Origin: Collinsella sp.
GTDB taxonomy: Bacteria > Actinomycetota > Coriobacteriia > Coriobacteriales > Coriobacteriaceae
Direction of reading: 5' to 3'
Length of the DNA: 54,699 nucleotides
Assembly: GCA_018382295.1 (NCBI GenBank)
Contig: JAGZQF010000008.1
Span: 1-54,699, forward strand
In this document: positions 48,140 through 54,699 of the stretch, one piece after another
Position numbering within the stretch: position 1 is the stretch's first letter
Layout of the letters: each line of letters begins with the position of its first letter
Notes under the pieces: model-generated
Databases searched by the model: none
The model's input: only the letters and a program-made list of their open reading frames with translations
Told to the model about the DNA's origin: nothing
Position numbers and translations under genes: made by a program

Positions 48140-50329
48140 ATGAAGAACATCCTGCATCTGTTTAAGCGCGATGTCCAAAACGTGTCTCGCTCCGTGATCG
48201 GCTTGGTTGTCGTGATGGGCCTCATTATCGTACCGTGTCTGTACGCGTGGTTTAACATCGCCGGCAGCTGGGATCCGTACGGCAACACCGGCAATCTTAA
48301 GATCGCCGTGGTCAACACCGATGAGGGTTACGAGAGCGATTTGATCCCCGTCGAGGTTAACGTGGGCGAAAACGTGACCGCCACCCTACGCGGCAACGAG
48401 AGCTTCGATTGGGTTGTGCTCAACAATCGCGAAAAGGCTATCGAGGGCGTTAAGTCGGGCGCGTACTATGCTGCCGTCGTTATCCCCAAAACGTTTAGCG
48501 CTGACATGATGACGCTTTTCTCGACCGACGTGAAGCATGCCGATATCGAGTTCTACGAGAATCAGAAGGCCAACGCCATTGCGCAGATCGTGACCGAGAA
48601 GGGTTCGAGCGCCGTTCAGAACCAGGTTAACGAATCTTTTACCGAGACCATTACGAGCATCGGTCTTAAGACGGTGTCCAGCCTGCTCGATTACATGAGC
48701 ACCGACCAGGTCAGCAACTTTATCGCCAACCTGTCCTCGACGCTCGGCGATTCGATTGGGGACCTGCAAGACGTTCAGGCTAATGCTTCGTCGCTGGCGG
48801 GCATTTTGAGCTCTACGTCCGATTCGTTGACGTCGGCGAGCGGTATGCTCCAGCAGACGGGTACGGTCGATGAGTCGACCAAGCAGTTGATGGAGCATGC
48901 CAAGAGCGGCATGAGCGATTCCAAAGAAGCGCTGAAGGCCGCCAACGACGCCATCAACGCCGCGATTGACGGAAGCGCGGGCTCGTTCGACAACGTGTCC
49001 GCCGAGCTTGCGAAGGCATTCGATGCCGCGAATCAGCATGTCGACCTTACGGTGTCTCAGCTCAACGATGCCGCGGCGGCGCTCAATACACGTGCCGACG
49101 ATATCGACGCCACGGCCGACCAGCTCCGCGGCTTTGCCGAGCAGGTCAGTGACGAAAAGCTCCAGGAGAGCCTTAAATCTGTGGCAACATCGCTGGGCAG
49201 GATCGCGGTGGAGTATCGCAACAACGCCAAGGACTTGACGGCAACTGCTAAGTCCCTTTCTGACAGCATGGCAGAGGTCAACAGCACGCGTGCCGAGGTC
49301 GATCAGGCCATCGCCGATGCCAAGGCGGGCATTTCGGGCGCCAAGTCCGACTACGATTCCACGTTCTTGGTTAAGGCCAAGGAGCTCAAGAAGACGGTTT
49401 CGGGCATCCTGGACTCGCTCGATGGCATCTCGGGCGATCTGGATAGCGCCGTAGACGGCCTGACCGACGCATCCGGTTCGCTGGCAAAGGGCCTCTCCAA
49501 GGCTGCAAAGCTGGTCAACAAGGCTTCCGATCAGCTGGGCGAGGCGTCGGACAAGATCAGCGCGTTTAAGGACGAGCTCGATGGCGCCCTGATGTCGGAC
49601 GACCTTGCCACGATCAAGACGATGATTGGCAACGACCCCGAGGGCCTTGCCGTGTCGCTTTCCGGTCCCGTCGCACTCGACCGCAAGCCGGTCTATCCGA
49701 TCCGCAACTACGGTTCAGCCATGGCGCCGTTCTACACGATTCTGTCGCTCTGGGTCGGCTCGATTGTACTGGCGGCCATGATGAAGGTCTCGGTTGACGA
49801 TGAGCTTATCAACGAGCTCATCCCCGTGCGCCTGCACGAGATCTACCTGGGTCGCTACCTGTTCTTTGGCGGTTTGGCCCTGCTGCAGGCAACGCTCGTG
49901 TGCGCGGGCGACATCCTGTTCTTTGGCATTCAGTGCGACAACCCGCTGCAGTTTGTGCTGGCGGGCTGGGTCGCGAGTCTCGTGTTCTCCAATATCGTCT
50001 ACACGCTTACGGTTTCGTTTGGCGATATCGGCAAGGCGCTCGCTGTCGTGCTGTTGGTCATGCAGGTCGGCGGTTCGGGCGGCACGTTCCCCATCGAGAT
50101 GACCGGCCCCGTGTTCCAGGCGATATATCCGTTCCTGCCGTTTACCCATGGCATCAACGCTATGCATGCCGCCATGGCTGGCGCCTACCATATGGAGTAC
50201 TGGATTGAACTGGGCATTCTGGCGAGCTATCTGATTCCGTCTCTGGCCCTGGGCGTCGTCTTCCGCCGCCCGGTCGTCAAAGCCAACGACTGGATCATCG
50301 AAAAGCTGGAGTCGACAAAGCTAATTTAG
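48140..50329 (+). CDS. YhgE/Pip-domain membrane protein, short form
   Basis: A 729-residue paralogue of the preceding protein. It has TM1 (GLVVVMGLIIVPCLYAWFN), the SWDPYGNT motif, an extracytoplasmic helical region (about 170-480) and a block of C-terminal membrane helices (about 520-720) with QVGGSGGTFPIEM, matching QIPGSSGMYPIEM of its neighbour. It lacks the C-terminal extension of the long form. The ATG follows the upstream stop directly and a GGAGGT site lies within the end of that gene, so the two are co-translated and may form a heteromer. Confidence 0.87.
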   Translation: MKNILHLFKRDVQNVSRSVIGLVVVMGLIIVPCLYAWFNIAGSWDPYGNTGNLKIAVVNTDEGYESDLIPVEVNVGENVTATLRGNESFDWVVLNNREKAIEGVKSGAYYAAVVIPKTFSADMMTLFSTDVKHADIEFYENQKANAIAQIVTEKGSSAVQNQVNESFTETITSIGLKTVSSLLDYMSTDQVSNFIANLSSTLGDSIGDLQDVQANASSLAGILSSTSDSLTSASGMLQQTGTVDESTKQLMEHAKSGMSDSKEALKAANDAINAAIDGSAGSFDNVSAELAKAFDAANQHVDLTVSQLNDAAAALNTRADDIDATADQLRGFAEQVSDEKLQESLKSVATSLGRIAVEYRNNAKDLTATAKSLSDSMAEVNSTRAEVDQAIADAKAGISGAKSDYDSTFLVKAKELKKTVSGILDSLDGISGDLDSAVDGLTDASGSLAKGLSKAAKLVNKASDQLGEASDKISAFKDELDGALMSDDLATIKTMIGNDPEGLAVSLSGPVALDRKPVYPIRNYGSAMAPFYTILSLWVGSIVLAAMMKVSVDDELINELIPVRLHEIYLGRYLFFGGLALLQATLVCAGDILFFGIQCDNPLQFVLAGWVASLVFSNIVYTLTVSFGDIGKALAVVLLVMQVGGSGGTFPIEMTGPVFQAIYPFLPFTHGINAMHAAMAGAYHMEYWIELGILASYLIPSLALGVVFRRPVVKANDWIIEKLESTKLI

Positions 50330-50369
50330 TGCGGCAACGTTAACGCTGATGTAGCACTAATGCCAGCGA

Positions 50370-50469
50370 GCGAGCCGCATTTGCGCCAAGGTGACGTGAA
50401 ATGAAAGGGCGCTGACCTTCTGGTCGCGCCCTTGAAATTGAACGTCAGATTGGCGTGAATGCGGCTCGC
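50370..50469. repeat. Nested inverted repeat after the Pip genes
   Basis: Outer arms 50370-50397 and 50442-50469 are imperfect inverted copies (GCGAGCCGCATTTGCG-type blocks); between them lies a perfect hairpin built on AGGGCGC/GCGCCCT. A further hairpin CCGCCGTTC/GAACGGCGG follows at about 50488-50509. Confidence 0.7.
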
Positions 50470-50530
50470 GCAGCGACGGCCGGTCCGCCGTTCGGTAGAA
50501 CGGCGGAACAAAACGCTTTAGTGGGCTGGA

Positions 50531-50600
50531 TTGCGATGCAACGCTGGTTGTTGCTACAGTAGCGGGGCGTACCGGGGGTCCGGTACGCCCTGTTTTTATT
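50531..50600 (+). promoter_or_regulatory. Promoter followed at once by a terminator hairpin, upstream of the EamA gene
   Basis: TTGCGA (50531-50536) and TACAGT (50555-50560) are spaced by 18 bp. From 50565 a 9-bp stem GGGCGTACC/GGTACGCCC is followed by TTTTTATTT. A transcript from this promoter would meet the terminator within about 30 nt, so this could be an attenuator or give a tiny RNA. The rest of 50330-50668 holds no gene. Confidence 0.45.
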
Positions 50601-50668
50601 TGACCATGAGGCGGCACGCAGCCATACGCGTGCGGACACCACGCCAAGATTGAGTGTGAGGATGTTCC

Positions 50669-51652
50669 ATGGCCCAATACGCTGCCAACGAAATCGAAAA
50701 CATGCCCGATAGCCCTGTCGCACGGGAGGACCTGGGCGCCGGCGGCACCTCCCGCGGCGCCGGCGCGCGTTCCCCGTTCTTCTGGAAGGTCTTGCTGCTA
50801 TCGGTGGCGGTCATCTGGGGCTATTCCTTTACCACCATGAAAGATGCGCTCGACACCATTCCGGTGTTCGAACTGCTCTATATTCGTTTTCTTCCGGCTT
50901 CGCTGGTTATGTTTGCCATCTTCCACAAACGCATCATCGCGCACTTTAATGCCCGCAACCTTATCGTCGGACTTGGTATGGGCGCACTTATGTGGGGCGC
51001 GTACGGTTTGCAGACGATTGGCCTGGCACAGACCACGGCGGGCAAGAGTGCATTTTTGACGGGTACCTATTGCATCCTCGTGCCGTTTGCGAGCTACGTC
51101 CTAAGCGGCGAAAAGCTTACCCGTTACAACTTGGGCGCCGCGTTGCTGTGCCTGGCGGGCATTGGTCTGGTGGCGCTCGATAGCGTCGAGTTCAATGTCG
51201 GCGATGTCATCACACTGGGCGGTGCGGTCTTCTTTGCCATCCAGATGGCGGTGACGGCCAAATACGGTCGCAAGATGGACATCAACGTCATCACATTTTG
51301 GATGTTTGTGGGCAATGGCGTCTTGAGCTTGGCAACGTCGCTGCTATTCGAGACCCAGGCGCCTCTGTCCGTGTGGACGCCGAGCTTTATCGGTGTGATG
51401 GCGTTTCTATCGGTGGGCTGTACGTGTGTGGCTCTGCTCATCCAAAACGTCGGCCTGGCGCATGTCCCGGCCTCAACGGGCTCGCTGCTCCTTTCGATGG
51501 AGTCGCCTTCGGGTGTGCTGTTCTCGGTGCTGCTGATGGGGGAGGCGCTCACCTCGCGCCTGCTCGCCGGCTTCGCGCTCATCTTTCTTTCGATTATCTT
51601 GAGCGAGACGCATTTCGATTTTTTGCGTCGAAAGCCGCGTCCGCAATTGTAA
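50669..51652 (+). CDS. EamA/DMT-superfamily transporter
   Basis: Inner-membrane permease of the drug/metabolite transporter superfamily. The 327-residue protein has about 10 membrane helices in two EamA halves: residues about 45-170 (LLLSVAVIWGYSFTTMK, GAYGLQTIGLAQTTAGKSAFL) and 175-315 (GGAVFFAIQMAVTAKYG, LAHVPASTGSLLLSMESP). The N-terminal 40 residues are hydrophilic and Gly/Ala/Arg-rich. The substrate is unknown (metabolite or amino-acid exporter by family). It is a single gene with its own terminator. Confidence 0.88.
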   Translation: MAQYAANEIENMPDSPVAREDLGAGGTSRGAGARSPFFWKVLLLSVAVIWGYSFTTMKDALDTIPVFELLYIRFLPASLVMFAIFHKRIIAHFNARNLIVGLGMGALMWGAYGLQTIGLAQTTAGKSAFLTGTYCILVPFASYVLSGEKLTRYNLGAALLCLAGIGLVALDSVEFNVGDVITLGGAVFFAIQMAVTAKYGRKMDINVITFWMFVGNGVLSLATSLLFETQAPLSVWTPSFIGVMAFLSVGCTCVALLIQNVGLAHVPASTGSLLLSMESPSGVLFSVLLMGEALTSRLLAGFALIFLSIILSETHFDFLRRKPRPQL

Positions 51653-51664
51653 ACAATTTGTTGC

Positions 51665-51691
51665 GCCGCCTCCCGGGGCGGCATTTTTTAT
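51665..51691 (+). terminator. Terminator of the EamA gene
   Basis: GCCGCC pairs with GGCGGC around a GGGAGG-like loop (51665-51682), followed by ATTTTTTAT. Confidence 0.85.
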
Positions 51692-51767
51692 GCGTCGCCC
51701 TTAAAGTAGTACCTTGCACTTTACGCTATCAAAGTGCTTGCTGCAAAAACGTTACTGGAGGGCATCT

Positions 51768-53063
51768 ATGGCACCAGCACTGTCCGATCTTCAACCGCAA
51801 TCAGCGCCCAAGGCCACCGCGGCGGCGCAGACCGCTATCGGTGACGGTCTTGTTGCAGAAGCTCAGGCTTTTGCAGATGAGCTCGCTGCGTGGCGACACG
51901 ATTTACATCAGATGCCCGAGCTGGGTAATAGCCTCCCGCAGACCTCTACGTATATCCAAGCGCGCCTGACCGAGATGGACATCCCATTTGCTACGCTCGT
52001 CGATGGTTCCTGCGTTGTGGGCCTTGTCGGCGCCGGTGCCGCCGCGGCCCAAGGCAATGGCATCTGCACGAATGAGCAGGCCGGTACGGTCATCATGCTT
52101 CGTGGCGACATGGACGCCCTGCCCGTTGCCGAGGAATCCGGCGAGCCCTTTGCATCCACCAACGGCTGCATGCACGCTTGCGGTCACGATATGCACGCGA
52201 CGGCGCTGCTTGGTGCGGCTCGTATGCTCAAAGCGCGCGAGGCAGAGCTTGTTGATGCCAACGCTACGGTTAAGTTGCTGTTCCAGCCGGGCGAGGAAAC
52301 CTTTGAGGGTGCCCGCGCCGCCATCGCCGACGGTCTGCTGCAGAACCCGCGCCCTCAGGCGGCCTTTGCCATGCACGTTAACAGCCAATCGCCGCTCGGC
52401 CTGGTGCTCTATGGGAGCCCGGCGCTTTCGGGCGTGTATGGTTTCCGCATCACGCTGCAGGGCAAGGGCGGCCATGGCTCGAGCCCCGAGATCTGCATCG
52501 ACCCCATCACGACCGGCGTCCATGTGCACCTGGCGCTTCAGGAGCTCATCGCTCGCGAGGTGCCGGCCGCCAAGGAGGTCGCACTGACCGTGGGTAAGTT
52601 TGCCGGTGGCCAAGCGGCCAACGTCATCCCGGATACCTGCGTGCTCGAAGGCACGCTGCGCGGCTTCGACGTCGAGCTCATGGAGCACCTCAAGACCCGC
52701 ATCGCGGAGGTCGTTAACGGCGTTGCCACAACATATCGTACGCCGGCGACCATCGAGACGCTTTCGGATGTTCCGCCGCTTGTACTCGACAGCGATATGA
52801 CTCAGGCGTCGCTTGGCTACGTGGGCGCAGTGCTGCCCAAGGCGGCTTTCTTGCCGCTTTTCCATGCCATGGCGAGTGAGGACTTCGCGCTTATCTCGAG
52901 CGAGATTCCGAGTGCGTACTTTACCGTGGGCGCGGCCGTAACCGACACGGACGAGCATTTTGCCCAGCACCATCCCAAGGCACGTTTTAACGATGCCGAG
53001 CTGCCGCTCGGTGCTGCGGCTTACACGGCGGTCGCTTTGGGCTATATCGCCGACCACCGGTAG
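51768..53063 (+). CDS. M20 family amidohydrolase
   Basis: Zinc-dependent amidohydrolase of the M20D type (N-acyl-amino acid or IAA-conjugate hydrolase). The 431-residue protein has LRHDLHQMPELG-like (WRHDLHQMPELG), the metal motif LRGDMDALPV, MHACGHDMHATALLGAA, the FQPGEE motif and a dimerisation (lid) domain around VYGFRITLQGKGGHGSSPE. A C-terminal His (HFAQHHPKARF) supplies another ligand. GGAGGG (51757-51762) fixes ATG 51768; an earlier in-frame ATG at 51714 is unsupported. The exact substrate cannot be read from sequence. Confidence 0.93.
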   Translation: MAPALSDLQPQSAPKATAAAQTAIGDGLVAEAQAFADELAAWRHDLHQMPELGNSLPQTSTYIQARLTEMDIPFATLVDGSCVVGLVGAGAAAAQGNGICTNEQAGTVIMLRGDMDALPVAEESGEPFASTNGCMHACGHDMHATALLGAARMLKAREAELVDANATVKLLFQPGEETFEGARAAIADGLLQNPRPQAAFAMHVNSQSPLGLVLYGSPALSGVYGFRITLQGKGGHGSSPEICIDPITTGVHVHLALQELIAREVPAAKEVALTVGKFAGGQAANVIPDTCVLEGTLRGFDVELMEHLKTRIAEVVNGVATTYRTPATIETLSDVPPLVLDSDMTQASLGYVGAVLPKAAFLPLFHAMASEDFALISSEIPSAYFTVGAAVTDTDEHFAQHHPKARFNDAELPLGAAAYTAVALGYIADHR

Positions 53064-53089
53064 CACCCAACCTTGCCTTTCAAGCCTGC

Positions 53090-53120
53090 GGGCATGGCCA
53101 TAAGGCCTATGCCCTTGTCT
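53090..53120 (+). terminator. Terminator of the M20 gene
   Basis: GGGCATGGCC (53090-53099) pairs with GGCC-T-ATGCCC (53104-53114), followed by a modest T-rich tract. Confidence 0.65.
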
Positions 53121-53185
53121 TTCAAGGCAATCTTGGGCACTACCGGCGCCCGGCGCAGGCTATTCGTTTGTTTAAAAGGAGCAGT

Positions 53186-54490
53186 ATGTCCCGGCAGCAT
53201 AAATTCTTCCCCGGTTGGCTCGTCGTGGCCTCCGGCTTTGTCATCATGGCCACGTGCTACACGATTTTCGTCAACTGCATGAGCCTGTTCCAGCCGCTCA
53301 TCGTCAGCGACTTGGGAATATCTCTTGCGCAGTACAACATCTCCAATGCGATCTCTACCGTGGTGAGCGTTATCGGATCGCTTGTCATTGGCCATGTTGC
53401 CGATAAAGTAAGCGGTCGCGTTTTGGGTTCCCTAACCGTTATCGCTACCTCTGCCGTTCTTGCCAGCATGAGCTTTGTCGGTGAGCTGTGGCAGGTCTAC
53501 GTGCTCTTTGCCGTTTCGGGCTGCTTCGCTGTGGCCTCGACCCGCCTGCTCATCAGCCTAGTGACCGCCAACTGGTTTACCGCCAAGCGAGGCCTTGCCA
53601 TCTCCATCGCACTTTCGGGCTCGGGCTTTGGCGGCGCTATTCTGTCTCCCATCGTGAGCTCGCTTATCGTGAGTGTGGGCTGGCGCTCTGCGTTCCTGGT
53701 ACTCGCTGCCGTCTGCATGGTGGCGGCACTGCCCATCACGGCCTACTCCTTCCGCACTAAGCCTTCCGAGATCGGCCTTAAGCCGCTCGGCGAGAACCCG
53801 GGCGATCCGTCCGTCTCGACGGCTGGCGACAAGGACGAGCACACGGCGCCCGAGGTTAGCGTCGGCTGGTCTCGCATCAAGAAGAGCCCGGCGTTTTGGC
53901 TGCTTGTCGTCGCCTTCCTCTTTATGGGTCTCGTTAACGGCGCCATCTTGCCCAACCAAGTCACCAACATGACGAGCGTTACCGTCAACGGCGCCAAGAT
54001 CGTCACGGGCGGTCATGATCCCATGTGGGCGGGCACTGTGCTTTCGGCCTATATGGTCACCGTCGTTATCGCCAAGATTTCGCTCGGTGCGATTTATGAC
54101 CGCTTTGGCCTGCGCTTTGGCAATATCCTTGGCTCCGTTGCGTGCATTATCGCCTGCGTGGCGCTGTGCTTCCCGACGACGGACCTCGGTCCTATTGTCG
54201 CCGCTGTGAGCTTTGGTATCGGAACGTGTATGGGCACCATCACGCCTACCATCGCCGCGTCCAAGCAGTTTGGCATGGCCGACCTCGGCAAGGTCACGGG
54301 CACCATCACCTCGCTCGAGATGGTCGGCGGCACCGTGGGCGCCATTGTCTCGGGCGTGCTGTTCGACGCCACGGGCTCCTTTGCGAGCACCTGGATCGTG
54401 TGCTTGGCGTGCTCCGTGGTCATGCTCGTGTTCCTGCTGGTATCCGAGCCCATCGCCGCCAAGCTGCGCGCGAGCGTGGCGGGGGAGTAG
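53186..54490 (+). CDS. MFS transporter, oxalate/formate-antiporter-like
   Basis: Major facilitator superfamily permease. The 434-residue protein has about 12 membrane helices with the MFS motif VADKVSGRVLGSL between TM2 and TM3, a central hydrophilic loop (about 195-230, GDPSVSTAGDKDEHTAPEV) and a second half with AKISLGAIYDRFGLRFGNILGS. Length and the FFPGWLVVASGFVIMATCY N-terminus resemble oxalate/formate:H+ or monocarboxylate antiporters. The substrate is uncertain. AAGGAG (53176-53181) sets ATG 53186. It lies 122 bp behind the M20 gene, with a terminator between. Confidence 0.88.
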   Translation: MSRQHKFFPGWLVVASGFVIMATCYTIFVNCMSLFQPLIVSDLGISLAQYNISNAISTVVSVIGSLVIGHVADKVSGRVLGSLTVIATSAVLASMSFVGELWQVYVLFAVSGCFAVASTRLLISLVTANWFTAKRGLAISIALSGSGFGGAILSPIVSSLIVSVGWRSAFLVLAAVCMVAALPITAYSFRTKPSEIGLKPLGENPGDPSVSTAGDKDEHTAPEVSVGWSRIKKSPAFWLLVVAFLFMGLVNGAILPNQVTNMTSVTVNGAKIVTGGHDPMWAGTVLSAYMVTVVIAKISLGAIYDRFGLRFGNILGSVACIIACVALCFPTTDLGPIVAAVSFGIGTCMGTITPTIAASKQFGMADLGKVTGTITSLEMVGGTVGAIVSGVLFDATGSFASTWIVCLACSVVMLVFLLVSEPIAAKLRASVAGE

Positions 54491-54525
54491 GCGTTCGTCG
54501 CTCTTTTCTGTTCGTCCCGTTCTGT

Positions 54526-54589
54526 CCGTGGCCGCCTTGGAAGCCGAATGGATGCTCGTACCATCATTCGGTTTCCAAGGCGGCCACGG
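54526..54589. repeat. Long inverted repeat after the MFS gene
   Basis: Left arm 54526-54551 and right arm 54561-54589 are near-perfect inverted copies (blocks CCGTGGCCGCCTTGG and GAATG). There is no T-run immediately after; it may still act as a terminator. Confidence 0.7.
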
Positions 54590-54600
54590 GCCTACGAAAT

Positions 54601-54662
54601 GATCCCTATTCCTCCGTCCCCAAGGGATCACGTGATCCGAAGGGGACGGAGGAAAAGGGATC
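54601..54662. repeat. 31-bp inverted repeat with a GATCCC...TCCGTCCCC motif
   Basis: 54601-54631 and 54632-54662 form an almost loopless palindrome. The segment TCCGTCCCC followed by AAGGGATCA recurs near 45168-45182 after htpG, which suggests a dispersed repeat family. Confidence 0.65.
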
Positions 54663-54699
54663 ACAAACAGCGGCGGCGCGTCTGGCCGAACGAGTCCCC

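Noticed and set aside
45374..50329. Type VII secretion locus
   Set aside because: Pip/EsaA-like proteins are present but there is no EssC-type ATPase or WXG100 gene.

Overview
The window looks like a chromosomal segment of a GC-rich Actinomycetota gut bacterium of the class Coriobacteriia, most probably Collinsella or a close relative. This is inferred from the high-GC coding style, GTG/ATG starts with strong GGAGG sites, and gene content (Gram-positive tad pilus locus without secretin, paired YhgE/Pip proteins, VanRS-like and PhoBR-like regulators). No rRNA, CRISPR array, transposase, integrase or phage gene was seen.

Layout. 1-6260: pyruvate kinase (minus strand), then a Ca2+-type P-type ATPase behind a strongly structured leader RNA, then rsgA. 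6510-16100: a compact, translationally coupled tad/Flp pilus operon (cpaB-like, tadZ/cpaE, tadA/cpaF, tadB, tadC, flp pilin, then four more proteins that mostly carry a pilin-like or TadE-like N-terminal helix, then a Cys-rich DUF192 protein). 16160-16710: a toxin-antitoxin-like pair. 16835-17500: tRNA-Phe, a tRNA-tail repeat and a 62-bp tandem palindromic array. 17517-27416: a GH5-like protein and housekeeping genes (rsmI, metG, rsmA, tatD, tRNA-Leu, SPFH protein, rlmH, proC, a 57-residue membrane protein, serS). 27590-33188: a small unknown protein behind a LexA-box-like site, three tRNA-Arg(ACG) genes with repeat elements between them, an 813-residue TPR-like protein, an AAA ATPase preceded by iteron-like repeats, and tRNA-Ser(GCT). 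33323-40020: a D,D-carboxypeptidase divergent from a VanRS-like pair, then pstB with a PhoBR-like pair. 40216-42280: a CpsC-CpsD-CpsB tyrosine-kinase regulatory trio. 42320-54490: GNAT, HtpG, two tandem YhgE/Pip membrane proteins, an EamA transporter, an M20 amidohydrolase and an MFS transporter. Many intergenic gaps hold long or nested inverted repeats.

Most notable signal. Five tRNA genes in this window (Phe, Leu, three Arg) are each followed by the same architecture: the tRNA terminator, an inverted copy of that tRNA's own T-arm, a GC-rich core of several hairpins, and then a second direct copy of the tRNA 3' end plus terminator. The period is constant at 186-200 bp, although the tail copied at each locus is that locus's own. 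tRNA-Ser carries only the inverted T-arm. I do not recognise this as a named element. Second is the leader of the P-type ATPase gene (about 2040-2151). It contains a 7-nt hairpin loop complementary to a downstream segment, two identical pentamers competing for one partner, and a 9-bp helix that would hide the ribosome-binding site, which together suggest a regulatory RNA switch.

How genes work together. The tad operon encodes an envelope-exposed Flp-type pilus assembly ATPase, platform and several minor pilins, but a prepilin peptidase is not in the window. The cell-envelope theme continues with DacA/VanRS, CpsBCD and the Pip proteins. All functional statements come from motif reading and family knowledge. 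No searches were run.
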